Shown: in pieces, positions 16,344 to 23,566 of the stretch
Layout of the letters: the number at the start of each line of letters is the position of its first letter
Position numbering within the stretch: the stretch's first letter is position 1
Source of the DNA: DASVHS01 sp038244815
GTDB lineage: Bacteria > Acidobacteriota > Thermoanaerobaculia > Gp7-AA8
Length of the DNA: 64,000 nt
Direction of reading: 5' to 3'
Assembly: GCA_038244815.1 (NCBI GenBank)
Contig: JBBRTB010000023.1
Coordinates: 10,147-74,146, forward strand
Translations under genes and position numbers: made by a program
The notes under the pieces: generated by a model
What the model saw: only the letters and a program-made list of their open reading frames with translations
Database searches by the model: none
Told to the model about the DNA's origin: nothing

Positions 16344-16364
16344 GCACCGGGGCTCGCCCCGTGC
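16344..16364. terminator. GC-rich hairpin between convergent genes
   Basis: GCACCGGGG and CCCCGTGC flank a short loop and form a stem with one bulged base between the convergent SRPBCC and VIT1-like genes. GCCGGC boxes lie on both sides. There is no T-tract, so it may be a REP-like element or a bidirectional terminator. Confidence 0.4.
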
Positions 16365-16387
16365 TGCCGGCTGGTGTAGGGACCACT

Positions 16388-17080
16388 TCAGCCGGTCGCG
16401 ACGCCGAACAACCAACCCACTCCTGCGGTCACCGCCATCGCCAGCACTCCCCAGAAGGCGACGCGCACCGATCCCGCGATGACCGGAGCGCCACCCGTCT
16501 GCGCGGCGGTCGCGCCTAACACGATCAGCGAGACCAGCGAGACGCCGCCGACCGTCAACGCGATGGCAGACCGCGGCGCCAGCACGATCGTGAGAATCGG
16601 CAGGGCCGCGCCGACCGAGAAGGCCAGGGCCGATGCCACCGCGGCCTGCAGCGGGCGCGCGCGGAACTGCGCGGAGATTCCCAGCTCGTCGCGGGCGTGC
16701 GCTCCGAGCGCGTCGTGCTCCATCAACTGCTGCGCCACCGTGCGCGCCAGAGTCTTATCCAGCCCGCGCTTGATGTAGATTGCGGTGAGCTCCTGCATCT
16801 CGCCATCCGGATCCTCGGCCAGCTCCCTCTTTTCCTTCTGCAGATCGGCGTGCTCGGTATCGGCCTGCGAGCTGACGGAGACGTACTCGCCGGCGGCCAT
16901 CGACAGCGCGCCCGCGGCCAGACCGGCGACACCGGCGATCAATATTGCCGACCGGCTCGACTGCGCGGCCGCCACGCCGATGACGAGACTGGCCGTCGAC
17001 ACGATGCCGTCGTTCGCCCCCAGCACCGCGGCGCGAAGCCAGCCGATCCGATCACTGCGATGGCTTTCGGGAGGATGCAT
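16388..17080 (-). CDS. VIT1/CCC1-family iron/manganese transporter
   Basis: A 230-residue membrane protein of the vacuolar iron transporter family, which moves Fe2+ or Mn2+ across membranes. The first helix carries the signature GWLRAAVLGANDGIVSTASL. A second helix has AGALSMAAGEYVSVSSQ, and a cytoplasmic segment rich in Glu (HADLQKEKRELAEDP) forms the metal-binding region. Two hydrophobic hairpins follow. ATG 17080 is chosen because it opens directly onto the conserved first helix; the frame stays open to 17332, but that extension is low-complexity and basic. No ribosome-binding site is obvious. Confidence 0.88.
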   Translation of the reverse strand: MHPPESHRSDRIGWLRAAVLGANDGIVSTASLVIGVAAAQSSRSAILIAGVAGLAAGALSMAAGEYVSVSSQADTEHADLQKEKRELAEDPDGEMQELTAIYIKRGLDKTLARTVAQQLMEHDALGAHARDELGISAQFRARPLQAAVASALAFSVGAALPILTIVLAPRSAIALTVGGVSLVSLIVLGATAAQTGGAPVIAGSVRVAFWGVLAMAVTAGVGWLFGVATG

Positions 17081-17335
17081 GCGCGCATCATAAGCGCCGT
17101 GAAGTGCAGTGCGCGCTCTCCACACTTCAAAAACAGGGCCCGGCGTGGAGGAAGCCACCCGCGGCGCGGTTGAGCTCGAGGCCGATCGGTCGTTCTCGTC
17201 GCCACCGCGATCTCGCTCGCGCTCGACGAGCTTCGCGAGGCGAGCCTCTGCCGAATTCAGTCGTTCACGAGCACAGACGGGATTGATGAAGAGGTTCTCC
17301 GCGTAGCGCGGCGAGGGGCGTCGGCGAGCCAAAGA

Positions 17336-17527
17336 CTACTTCCGCACGGCGTTTGCGACTTCCTGCACTGCGCTGCGGAGCTTGGCGCTCGTCACCGATG
17401 GCTCTCCGATCGGATCCAGAATCCGATTGCCATCGATGTAGAGAACATTGCCTTTCTTCTCCACGGTGAGGCCCCCGCTCTTCGTCGACCGAGCTCCGCG
17501 CTTTGGTGGCGATTTCATCGTCGCCAT
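17336..17527 (-). CDS. Small hypothetical protein (63 aa)
   Basis: A short frame from ATG 17527 with a normal codon pattern: a Lys/Arg-rich N terminus, a strand-like core (TVEKKGNVLYIDGNRILDP) and a C-terminal helix. I do not recognise the family. It is upstream of the VIT1-like gene on the same strand, 255 bases from that gene's likely start, with a weak GAAGCGAG before its ATG. It could be a genuine small cytoplasmic protein or a chance frame. Confidence 0.4.
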   Translation of the reverse strand: MATMKSPPKRGARSTKSGGLTVEKKGNVLYIDGNRILDPIGEPSVTSAKLRSAVQEVANAVRK

Positions 17528-17627
17528 CTCGCTTCGAATGATACAACTCCGGGCCCGAACGCTGACACGGCGATGTCTACTGGATCGTGTTTGCCGGGTG
17601 AAGCATCCGCACCCATCCGAGGGCTAG

Positions 17628-18134
17628 CGTGAAGGCGCCGGCTCGACGCGGCACGTCAGCTTCAACACGTCGAAGACCGAGCGATGGCAGCCCAGAGCCG
17701 ATCGCTGCCACCTCAACTGCATCATCCTCGACAGCGACTGGGAGGCGGAATTCTGTCGCGTCGCCGAATCGCACCCGCGCGTCCGCTCCTACGTCAAGAA
17801 TCACAGCCTCGGATTTGAAGTGCCGTACCAGTTCGGCGGTGAGTCACGCCGCTATCGTCCCGACTTCATCGTGCGCGTCGATGACGGACGCGGCGAGGAC
17901 GATCTGCTGAACCTCGTCGTCGAGATCAAGGGCTATCGCGGCGAAGACGCGAAAGAAAAAAAGTCGACGATGGACACGTACTGGGTTCCGGGTGTGAACA
18001 ACCGTGGCGACTGGGGACGCTGGGCGTTCGTCGAGCTGACGGACGTGTGGGAGATCTCCGGCGACTTCGCAGCGAAGATCGAGCATGCGTTCGATGAGGC
18101 CAGCCGCGGCGCGATGGCGGGAGCGCTCGGATGA
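17628..18134 (+). pseudogene. C-terminal fragment of a type III-like restriction endonuclease (BPTD_3080 family)
   Basis: From just after an in-frame TAG (17625) the frame reads GSTRHVSFNTSK, CHLNCIILDSDWEAEF, VKNHSLGFEVPYQFGG, PDFIVRVDDG, LVVEIKGYRGEDAKEKKSTM and WVPGVNNRGDWGRWAF. This is the conserved end of the large Res subunit of BPTD_3080-type systems, including the PD-(E/D)xK nuclease core (PDFIV...EIKG). The DEAD-box helicase part of roughly 800 residues is absent and no start fits. It is a relic of an R-M system whose methyltransferase fragments lie 0.7-2.4 kb downstream. Confidence 0.8.
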
Positions 18135-18192
18135 CGGCCGACATGCATACGCTGTGGGGTTCCCCGGAATTGTCCAGGGAATAGCTGGAAGT

Positions 18193-18238
18193 GAGGCATC
18201 ATTACAGGCATCACTTGATGCCTGTACGAGGCATCGGA
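18193..18238. promoter_or_regulatory. Operator array upstream of the second VapBC pair
   Basis: A perfect palindrome, ACAGGCATCA-CT-TGATGCCTGT (18204-18225), is flanked by direct copies of its half-site, GAGGCATC at 18193 and at 18229. Four GGCATC half-sites in 46 bases, immediately before the GGAGG ribosome-binding site (18236-18240) of the antitoxin gene, are typical of cooperative TA autorepression. Confidence 0.65.
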
Positions 18239-18246
18239 GGTTGGCA

Positions 18247-18438
18247 ATGAGAACGACGATCAATCTCGACGAGGATCTGATCGAGCAGGCGATGAGGATG
18301 ACGGGAGTGGAGGAGCGCACCGCACTGATCCATGAAGGGCTGAAGGCGCTCATCACCCGGGAAAGCGCGCGGCGCCTGGCGCGCCTCGGCGGCACGGAGC
18401 CGCGGCTTCGACCTGTGCCGCGACGGCGGAGCCGATGA
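18247..18438 (+). CDS. vapB: VapB-type antitoxin (ribbon-helix-helix)
   Basis: A 63-residue antitoxin beginning MRTTINLDEDLIEQAMRMTG, the ribbon-helix-helix DNA-binding pattern of the VapB class often annotated DUF2191. It has the family helix ERTALIHEGLKALI and a basic C-terminal tail. The start is ATG 18247, six bases after GGAGG (18236-18240); the frame is open upstream but nothing there resembles the family. Its TGA overlaps the ATG of the VapC gene (ATGA), so the two are translationally coupled. The operator array lies just upstream. Confidence 0.88.
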   Translation: MRTTINLDEDLIEQAMRMTGVEERTALIHEGLKALITRESARRLARLGGTEPRLRPVPRRRSR

Positions 18439-18797
18439 TCCTGGTGGACACCTCGGTATGGGTGGATCACCTGGCGCGCGGAGTCTCGTCGATGGTCTCG
18501 CTGCTCGAGGAGGAGATGGTTTCGATGCACCCTTTCGTGATGGGGGAGCTGGCGTGCGGCGACATCAGGAATCGTAAAGAGGTGCTCCATCTGCTCTCGA
18601 GGCTTCCGGCGGCACCCGTTGCGACTGAGCCAGAGGCACTGGCGATGATCGAGCGGCGCAAGCTGATGGGCCGCGGCCTCGGCTACGTCGACGTTCATCT
18701 GCTCGCCTCCGTCGCTCTCTCCGGAAGCAGGATCTGGTCGCGTGACAAACAAATTGCCGCCGCCGCCGCGGAGTTGAAGGTAAGGTTCGATGGCTAA
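18435..18797 (+). CDS. vapC: VapC-type PIN-domain ribonuclease toxin
   Basis: A 120-residue PIN toxin with all expected acidic residues: Asp5 in ILVDTSVWVDHL, Glu in VMGELACG, Asp in YVDVHLLASV and Asp in WSRDKQI. The family cleaves tRNA or rRNA in a Mg2+-dependent way and is blocked by the upstream VapB. The start codon overlaps the VapB stop (ATGA). Its own 3' end overlaps the start of the methyltransferase fragment by 8 bases, so the pair sits inside the R-M relic, between the Res tail and the Mod head. Confidence 0.9.
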   Translation: MILVDTSVWVDHLARGVSSMVSLLEEEMVSMHPFVMGELACGDIRNRKEVLHLLSRLPAAPVATEPEALAMIERRKLMGRGLGYVDVHLLASVALSGSRIWSRDKQIAAAAAELKVRFDG

Positions 18798-19095
18798 GAG
18801 CACAGGCCGAAAGGCGGGCTCGCGCAAGCAGGTCGAGGCGTTGAAGCACGATGACGCCTCGAGGAAGAACATCCCGACCGCGGAGTACCAGTCGCTGATC
18901 GAGAAAGAAAGCCAGTCGCCGATTCAGGTCGCGTACGAGCGCCGCAACCGCGATCTCGACCCGCAGCTCGTCTGGCGCGGAAAGGACGAGCAGGACTGGT
19001 CCGATCTCGTCCAGGCGCCGCCGCTCGGCGACAGCCTGCAGGTCATGGCCTCGCGGTCGGAGCGGGAAGAGCCGCATTACGACATGATGGAGTGA
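18790..19095 (+). pseudogene. N-terminal fragment of a type III-like DNA methyltransferase with an internal deletion
   Basis: The 101-residue frame reads like the N terminus of the site-specific DNA methyltransferase partnered with BPTD_3080 endonucleases: RKNIPTAEYQSL, YERRNRDLDPQLVWRGKD, EQDWSDLVQAPPL. After PPL it jumps to GDSLQVMAS, which in intact relatives lies about 60-70 residues further on, just before the catalytic DPPYG, and it stops soon after. So there is an in-frame internal deletion plus loss of the whole catalytic domain. It could still be translated, because its ATG overlaps the end of vapC, but it cannot methylate DNA. Confidence 0.75.
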
Positions 19096-19106
19096 GCTGG
19101 AACGAC

Positions 19107-20030
19107 ATGAAATTCTGGGTGGGCGTTACCGACAACGAGTGGTTCGAGTTTCTGCGCCGTCGCGGTTTCGACGAAGTCAACTTCTGGCAACCAAGCGCCA
19201 AGCCCCCCTTTGTCGGTGCGCCGGTCGGAATGCCCTTTCTCTTCAAGTTGAAGAAGCCATATAACCACATCGCCGGAGGCGGATTCTTTGTCACGTATTC
19301 GACTCTTCCTATCCGACTAGCGTGGGAGGTGTTTGGGGAGAAAAACGGCGCATCTTCGTTCGCTGATCTTGTCAGTCTGCTCAATCCCCTGAGAGGAAAG
19401 CAGGCTGATGCAGGAGAAATCGGATGCACGGTTCTGTCGAATGTGTTTTTTCTGCCGCGCGAACTTTGGATCGAAGATCCACCCGAATGGTCGAAGAACC
19501 TTGTACGTGGCCGGAGGTATGACACGTCCGAGTTTGCTGGCGCACAGATTTGGCGGGGCGTCGAGAGATTCTTTACCGACGATTCAGTCCCTGCGTCAAA
19601 TGGAGCGTGGACAGTCAGGGACGGTGACAGATACGGCGAACCGGCCATGGTTCGACCCCGCCTGGGTCAAGCCTCTTTCAGAGTACTGGTTACGAACGCC
19701 TATAAGAAGCGGTGCGCCATGACGGGCGAGACCACGCTGGTCGCGCTCGAAGCAGCGCACATCCTGCCATTCTCGCAGCAGGGCCAGCATGCTGTGAGTA
19801 ACGGTCTGCTGCTGCGGGCCGACTTTCATCGGCTCTTTGACCAGGGGCTCGTGACCGTGACTCCCGACTACCGCATCAGAGTCAGCCCGAGGATTCGAGA
19901 AGCGTGGTTCAACGGAAAGGTGTACTACCGACTAAACGGGACGGAACTCGCCGTCCTCCCTGACAATCCCATCGAGCATCCCAATCGAGAGTTTCTCGAG
20001 TGGCATGGCCAGAACTGCTATCAGGGATGA
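19107..20030 (+). CDS. HNH endonuclease (candidate restriction enzyme)
   Basis: A 307-residue protein. The N-terminal half opens with MKFWVGVTDNEWFEFL and resembles the sensor or substrate-binding half of predicted HNH restriction endonucleases. The C-terminal half holds the HNH nuclease: CAMTG, EAAHILPFSQQG, SNGLLLRADFHRLFDQG, with the His, Asn and His of the beta-beta-alpha-metal fold present. ATG 19107 matches the family start. A GTG at 19092 in the same frame overlaps the stop of the preceding methyltransferase fragment and could serve for coupled translation. The gene is visibly less GC-rich than its surroundings and sits between the two halves of a methyltransferase gene, which suggests acquisition by insertion or replacement. 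Confidence 0.85.
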   Translation: MKFWVGVTDNEWFEFLRRRGFDEVNFWQPSAKPPFVGAPVGMPFLFKLKKPYNHIAGGGFFVTYSTLPIRLAWEVFGEKNGASSFADLVSLLNPLRGKQADAGEIGCTVLSNVFFLPRELWIEDPPEWSKNLVRGRRYDTSEFAGAQIWRGVERFFTDDSVPASNGAWTVRDGDRYGEPAMVRPRLGQASFRVLVTNAYKKRCAMTGETTLVALEAAHILPFSQQGQHAVSNGLLLRADFHRLFDQGLVTVTPDYRIRVSPRIREAWFNGKVYYRLNGTELAVLPDNPIEHPNREFLEWHGQNCYQG

Positions 20031-20186
20031 AACACTCAACGACAACCATGATTGACCCGACGGAGCAAGTGTTCAGGAGCGACCATGCCATTGCGGGAGA
20101 GCGTGGCGAAACAGTCTCCTTCGATGGCGGCCGGCTCTGGTCGCAGCTCAGAAAACGGGAATCATCTGAGCGCTCGGTGGACCCAA

Positions 20187-20575
20187 GTGATCTCTGCGCT
20201 AGTAGCTCTGACGCTCGACGACCGGACTGTATCGCGAGCCCCCAGCTACGACACACAGATCAGCATCCGGGGCGCCGACCCCTTCGACCGCCCACCTGCG
20301 AAGTCCACAGACCCGGCGCCGAAGGCATCGCATGCTGGTTCATCGACACCGACTACAACGAAGAAAGCTTCTTCGTCCGCCACGCCTACTTCCTCGGCCA
20401 GAACGACCCCTACAGCGCCCTGAAAATAACACTGAAAGCCGAGATCAACGAAGAAGCCCGGGCCACCCTGAACAGCGACACGTCGCGCCCGTTCCCGAAA
20501 CCGCGGAGCGGGCGGATCGCGGTGAAAGTCATCAATCATCCGGGGGATGAAGTGATGAAGGTGTTTCGGATATGA
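20187..20575 (+). pseudogene. C-terminal fragment of a type III-like DNA methyltransferase, frameshifted
   Basis: The last 80 or so codons read GIACWFIDTDYNEESFFVRH, FLGQNDPYSALK, LKAEINEEA, then SDTSRPFPKP and IAVKVINHPGDEVMKVF. This is the conserved end of BPTD_3080-associated methyltransferases. Just upstream, in another frame (20187-20300), TLDDRTVSRAPSYDTQ and ISIRGADPFDRPP look like the preceding part of the same protein, so a frameshift near 20300 is likely. The TGA (20573-20575) overlaps the ATG of the TIGR04255 gene. This tail and the head at 18790 flank the HNH gene. The tail assignment is firm; the upstream part is less so. Confidence 0.7.
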
Positions 20576-21327
20576 CCGAGACACTGAGTCTCGCGCATGC
20601 GCCGATCGTCGAGGCCATTCTGGAGCTCACCTGTGATCTTCCGCCGTCGACGGAGCTCCAGCGGTTACAGGACGTTGCGAAGGAGCAATTGCGGGCGGAG
20701 TACCCGAAAGCTCGCCGTCAGACCGTCCAGAGTCATGAGTTTCGCAAAGAAGGGGAGAAACCTGCCGAAGTCTCCGTTCGTCAAGAGGTAGGAGCACTCC
20801 AGTTTTTCGCGGAAGATGAACGTCAGATCATTCAGTTCAGACGGGAGGGGTATTCATTCAACCGTTTAGCGCCGTTTGGCAGTCTTGACGAATACCTTCC
20901 TGAGATCGAACGCACCTGGGAAATCTTTCGGAAGATCGTGGAACCCATTCAGGTTCGCCGGATTGGTTTGCGATTCATCAATCGTCTGCCATTGCCAACG
21001 ATCAATGGACGCGAGTTGAACCAGTACTTGAAGATAAGCCCGCAACTCCCGGACGAAGAAACACTGGAGTTCATCGGATTCGTCAACCAGCATTCTGCCA
21101 TCGAGAAGGATACGGGGAATCAGGTTAACATCACGCTTGTGATGCAGCTTCCGGAAGGCGAAACGCTGCCGATCATCTTCGACATCGATGCATTCAGAAT
21201 GGTTGCGATATCGCCTGAGGATTGGCCAGCGATCCGGAGCATCGTGGACTCGCTGCGAATTCTGAAGAACCGGGTATTCAAAAGGACGCTGACTGAAAAA
21301 TGCCTGAACCTCTTTCAACAGCCGTAG
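20572..21327 (+). CDS. TIGR04255 family protein
   Basis: A 251-residue protein matching the sporadically distributed TIGR04255 family: the N-terminal LAHAPIVEAILELTC, the central FAEDERQIIQFRREGYSFNR and IFRKIVEPIQVRRIGLRFIN, and a C-terminal helical end. The biochemical function is unknown. The family turns up in accessory and phage- or defence-associated regions. The start ATG overlaps the stop of the methyltransferase tail (ATGA) and its 3' end overlaps the next gene by 28 bases, so it leads a three-gene unit with coupled translation. The surrounding stretch is less GC-rich than the flanking core genes. Confidence 0.8.
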   Translation: MTETLSLAHAPIVEAILELTCDLPPSTELQRLQDVAKEQLRAEYPKARRQTVQSHEFRKEGEKPAEVSVRQEVGALQFFAEDERQIIQFRREGYSFNRLAPFGSLDEYLPEIERTWEIFRKIVEPIQVRRIGLRFINRLPLPTINGRELNQYLKISPQLPDEETLEFIGFVNQHSAIEKDTGNQVNITLVMQLPEGETLPIIFDIDAFRMVAISPEDWPAIRSIVDSLRILKNRVFKRTLTEKCLNLFQQP

Positions 21328-21845
21328 TCGCCGGGTACACGATGGCTTTGTACCTTGCCAACCGCACTGGTAGTGCTCTTTCTCCGGCAGCCCGGCGTGT
21401 GCAGGACGCTGCTTGCGCAATCGTTGAATCGAAGGAGAAGTCGATCAGTCTTTTCGGACCGAAAGCCACCGCGATCTCTCAGATTTGGGAGATGGCAGCG
21501 GAACACGCCGATGAAGGATGGGATGGAGAGGGCGCGCTTGCCGTCTCCCGCCTGGCGAGCAGGAACGCCGAGGCGCTCATTCGTGCTTTGCCAACCGATA
21601 TCCCGATGCCTGAGTTTGCTCCGGAGCCGGATGGGTCCATCTCGGCTGACTGGATCTTCTCCCGAACGCGATTCCTATCGCTGAGCATCGGAGAGAACGA
21701 CAGGATTCCGTACGCGTGGATCGACGGCAGCGACCGCGGTCATGCTGTATCGCGGTTCTACGCTACGGATCGTTTTCCGCAGCGTCTGCTGGACGCGATT
21801 CGAGAGACCATGTCTGCTCCTCATGCTGCTATCGGGACTGCCTGA
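21300..21845 (+). CDS. Hypothetical protein, second gene of the TIGR04255 unit
   Basis: A 181-residue protein with no family I can name. It has a short hydrophobic N terminus (TAVVAGYTMALYLAN), a helical region, the motif WEMAAEHADEGWDGEGALAV, and a C-terminal domain with PEPDGSISADWIFSRTRFLSLSIG, a beta-rich pattern common in proteins beside TIGR04255 genes. ATG 21300 lies inside the end of the upstream gene and its own end overlaps the next start by 23 bases. The packed, overlapping order implies one mRNA and a shared function with its neighbours. Confidence 0.7.
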   Translation: MPEPLSTAVVAGYTMALYLANRTGSALSPAARRVQDAACAIVESKEKSISLFGPKATAISQIWEMAAEHADEGWDGEGALAVSRLASRNAEALIRALPTDIPMPEFAPEPDGSISADWIFSRTRFLSLSIGENDRIPYAWIDGSDRGHAVSRFYATDRFPQRLLDAIRETMSAPHAAIGTA

Positions 21846-22242
21846 AGTTGTCGCCGATGATGAGGACCTTGCGAGGTTTCTAACCTCGCGGGGTCACTTC
21901 AACTCGACGATGGTCAGGCCGGCCGCGTTTCTTCCAAACCCGGCGGACCGCAAGAAATCGGTTTGCCGCCATGGCCCAGCACCTCTCGCCGAGCTTTGGG
22001 CGCTTGCGGGAGAATATCTTCCCGCTGAAACCAAGCTTTACGGCGCTGGGATTTTCAGTGCAGGAGACGTTCGAGCATCAGGGCTCGAAGTCGAAGCCAG
22101 CGAGCCGCCTCGCCGCCACGCGGACATTCTTGGATTCCCGATCAACGAAGATCCCGACCTGCAAAAGGCAGCCGAAAAGGAGCGAGCTGTCCAACTCGCG
22201 TCGAAGTGCGGACCTCCAATTCTGAATGAGCCGACGCCTTGA
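21823..22242 (+). CDS. Hypothetical protein, third gene of the TIGR04255 unit
   Basis: A 139-residue protein starting at ATG 21823 inside the end of the previous gene. Visible features are an acidic N terminus (PEVVADDEDLARFLTSRGHF), a central region with NSTMVRPAAFLPNPAD, and a basic Cys/His segment (KKSVCRHG). I do not recognise the family. The HFN..MVRP..FLP pattern suggests a conserved small protein that accompanies TIGR04255. The reading frame is open upstream to 21742, but that part is antisense-like and the overlap with gene two favours the shorter form. Confidence 0.6.
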   Translation: MLLSGLPEVVADDEDLARFLTSRGHFNSTMVRPAAFLPNPADRKKSVCRHGPAPLAELWALAGEYLPAETKLYGAGIFSAGDVRASGLEVEASEPPRRHADILGFPINEDPDLQKAAEKERAVQLASKCGPPILNEPTP

Positions 22243-22300
22243 ACGCGATCGACTTTCGGATCGCCGACACCGTCACCGACAGCCTCGCCAAACTCACGAT
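22239..22300 (+). pseudogene. Vestige of a second helicase N terminus
   Basis: From a TTG overlapping the upstream stop, the translation reads IDFRIADTVTDSLAKL. The intact helicase gene at 23566 begins MDFRIADTFTDSLGRL. The DNA is about three quarters identical over some 45 bases and then diverges. It looks like the first codons of a duplicated or displaced copy of the ParE-helicase gene. Confidence 0.6.
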
Positions 22301-22334
22301 GACGGCCATCGCATGTGTGAGGAAGTTTAGCGAT

Positions 22335-22377
22335 TTATACCTAAAAACAGGTATAAGCGATTATCAATCGGTATAAT
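22335..22377 (+). promoter_or_regulatory. Operator and -10 element for the AAA-helicase unit; leaderless start predicted
   Basis: TTATACCT (22335-22342) and AGGTATAA (22349-22356) form a perfect 8-base inverted repeat with a 6-base spacer. A third half-site, GGTATAA, at 22370-22376 overlaps a perfect TATAAT (22372-22377). The GTG start of the AAA gene lies 8 bases after that hexamer, so transcription should begin at or next to the first codon, giving a leaderless mRNA. No consensus -35 is present at 16-18 bases. This is an AT-rich island in GC-rich sequence. Confidence 0.6.
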
Positions 22378-22384
22378 TCACCTC

Positions 22385-23566
22385 GTGGACCCGATTCGCA
22401 ATCCATTCTCGCCCGGTGCTGGCGCGCCGCCGCCCGAGCTGGTTGGTCGCGACAAAATCATTGAGCAGGCAGAAGTTCTGCTCGGTCGCGTCCGCCTGGG
22501 AAGGTCGGAGAAGAGCATGCTGCTGACCGGCCTTCGCGGGGTCGGCAAGACGGTCCTCCTCAACGAGATCGAGCGGCGAGCGAAAGTCGCGGGATACCGC
22601 ACGATCTCGATCGAGGCCCAGGAAAAAAAACAACTCGGTCCGCTCCTCGTGCCGTACATGCGATCGCTGCTCTTCGAGCTCGATCGTGTGGCTGGAGCCG
22701 CTGCGAAAGTGAAACGCGGCCTGGCAGTCCTCCGCAGCTTCGCCGGTGCGCTCAAGGTCACGGTTCAGGACGTGACGATCGGACTGGACATCGATCCGGA
22801 GAAAGGCACCGCCGACAGCGGCGATCTCGAAATCGATCTGCCTGAGCTTTTCGTCGCGATCGCCGAGGCAGCCGCTGGGCGCAGCACGGCCGTGGCGCTT
22901 CTCATCGACGAGATCCAGTATTTTGATCAAAAGGAGCTTGGCGCGTTGATCGTATCGATGCACAAGATGCAGCAGCGGCAACTCCCTCTGATTCTCGTCG
23001 GAGCCGGGCTGCCAATCCTTCCCGGTCTCGCCGGCGAAGCGAAGTCGTATGCCGAGCGCCTCTTCAGCTTTCCGACTGTCGGTGCACTGTCCGGGGCGGA
23101 CGCAGCGAGAGCGTTGCAGGAGCCGGCACAGGCCGTCGGCGTGGCGTTCGAACGCGATGCGCTCACCGAAGTGTTCGAGCTCACGAAGGGCTATCCGTAT
23201 TTTCTGCAGGAATGGGGCTACCAGGCATGGAACCGGGCGACGTCGAGTCCGATCACGCTCGAAATCGTGAAAGACGCGACAGAGACGGTCATCCAACGCC
23301 TCGACCAGAACTTCTTCCGCGTTCGCTACGATCGTTGTACTCCGAGCGAGAAAAAATACCTCCGAGCGATGGCCGATCTGGGCGCCGGTCCGCAGCGAAC
23401 CGCTGACATCGCGGACCGCCTCGGTGTCAACATCGCGTCGCTCGGTCCGGTCCGGGCAAAGCTGATCCGCAAAGGAATGATCTACAGTCCGGCACATGGA
23501 GACATGGCCTTTACCGTGCCTCTGTTCGACGAATTCATGATTCGCGCAATCGTCGATTTTCCGTGA
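22385..23566 (+). CDS. AAA-family ATPase with C-terminal winged helix
   Basis: A 393-residue P-loop ATPase resembling the archaeal/Orc1-like AAA ATPases that switch or remodel partner complexes. It begins with NPFSPGAGAPPPELVGRD, the usual opening of this group. Walker A is GLRGVGKT (about residues 50-57), Walker B is VALLIDEIQYF (about 170-180), and a sensor region follows (LPLILVGAGLP). The C-terminal 80 residues (TPSEKKYLRAMADLG, then ADIADRLGVNIASLG) form a winged-helix DNA-binding domain. Start GTG 22385 has no ribosome-binding site but sits 8 bases after a TATAAT. Its stop overlaps the helicase start (TGATG), so the two proteins are made together. The role in the pair is unknown. Confidence 0.88.
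   Translation: MDPIRNPFSPGAGAPPPELVGRDKIIEQAEVLLGRVRLGRSEKSMLLTGLRGVGKTVLLNEIERRAKVAGYRTISIEAQEKKQLGPLLVPYMRSLLFELDRVAGAAAKVKRGLAVLRSFAGALKVTVQDVTIGLDIDPEKGTADSGDLEIDLPELFVAIAEAAAGRSTAVALLIDEIQYFDQKELGALIVSMHKMQQRQLPLILVGAGLPILPGLAGEAKSYAERLFSFPTVGALSGADAARALQEPAQAVGVAFERDALTEVFELTKGYPYFLQEWGYQAWNRATSSPITLEIVKDATETVIQRLDQNFFRVRYDRCTPSEKKYLRAMADLGAGPQRTADIADRLGVNIASLGPVRAKLIRKGMIYSPAHGDMAFTVPLFDEFMIRAIVDFP

Noticed and set aside
17078..17332. 84-residue N-terminal extension of the VIT1-like transporter
   Set aside because: It is basic and low-complexity, and the family begins directly at the first helix after ATG 17080.
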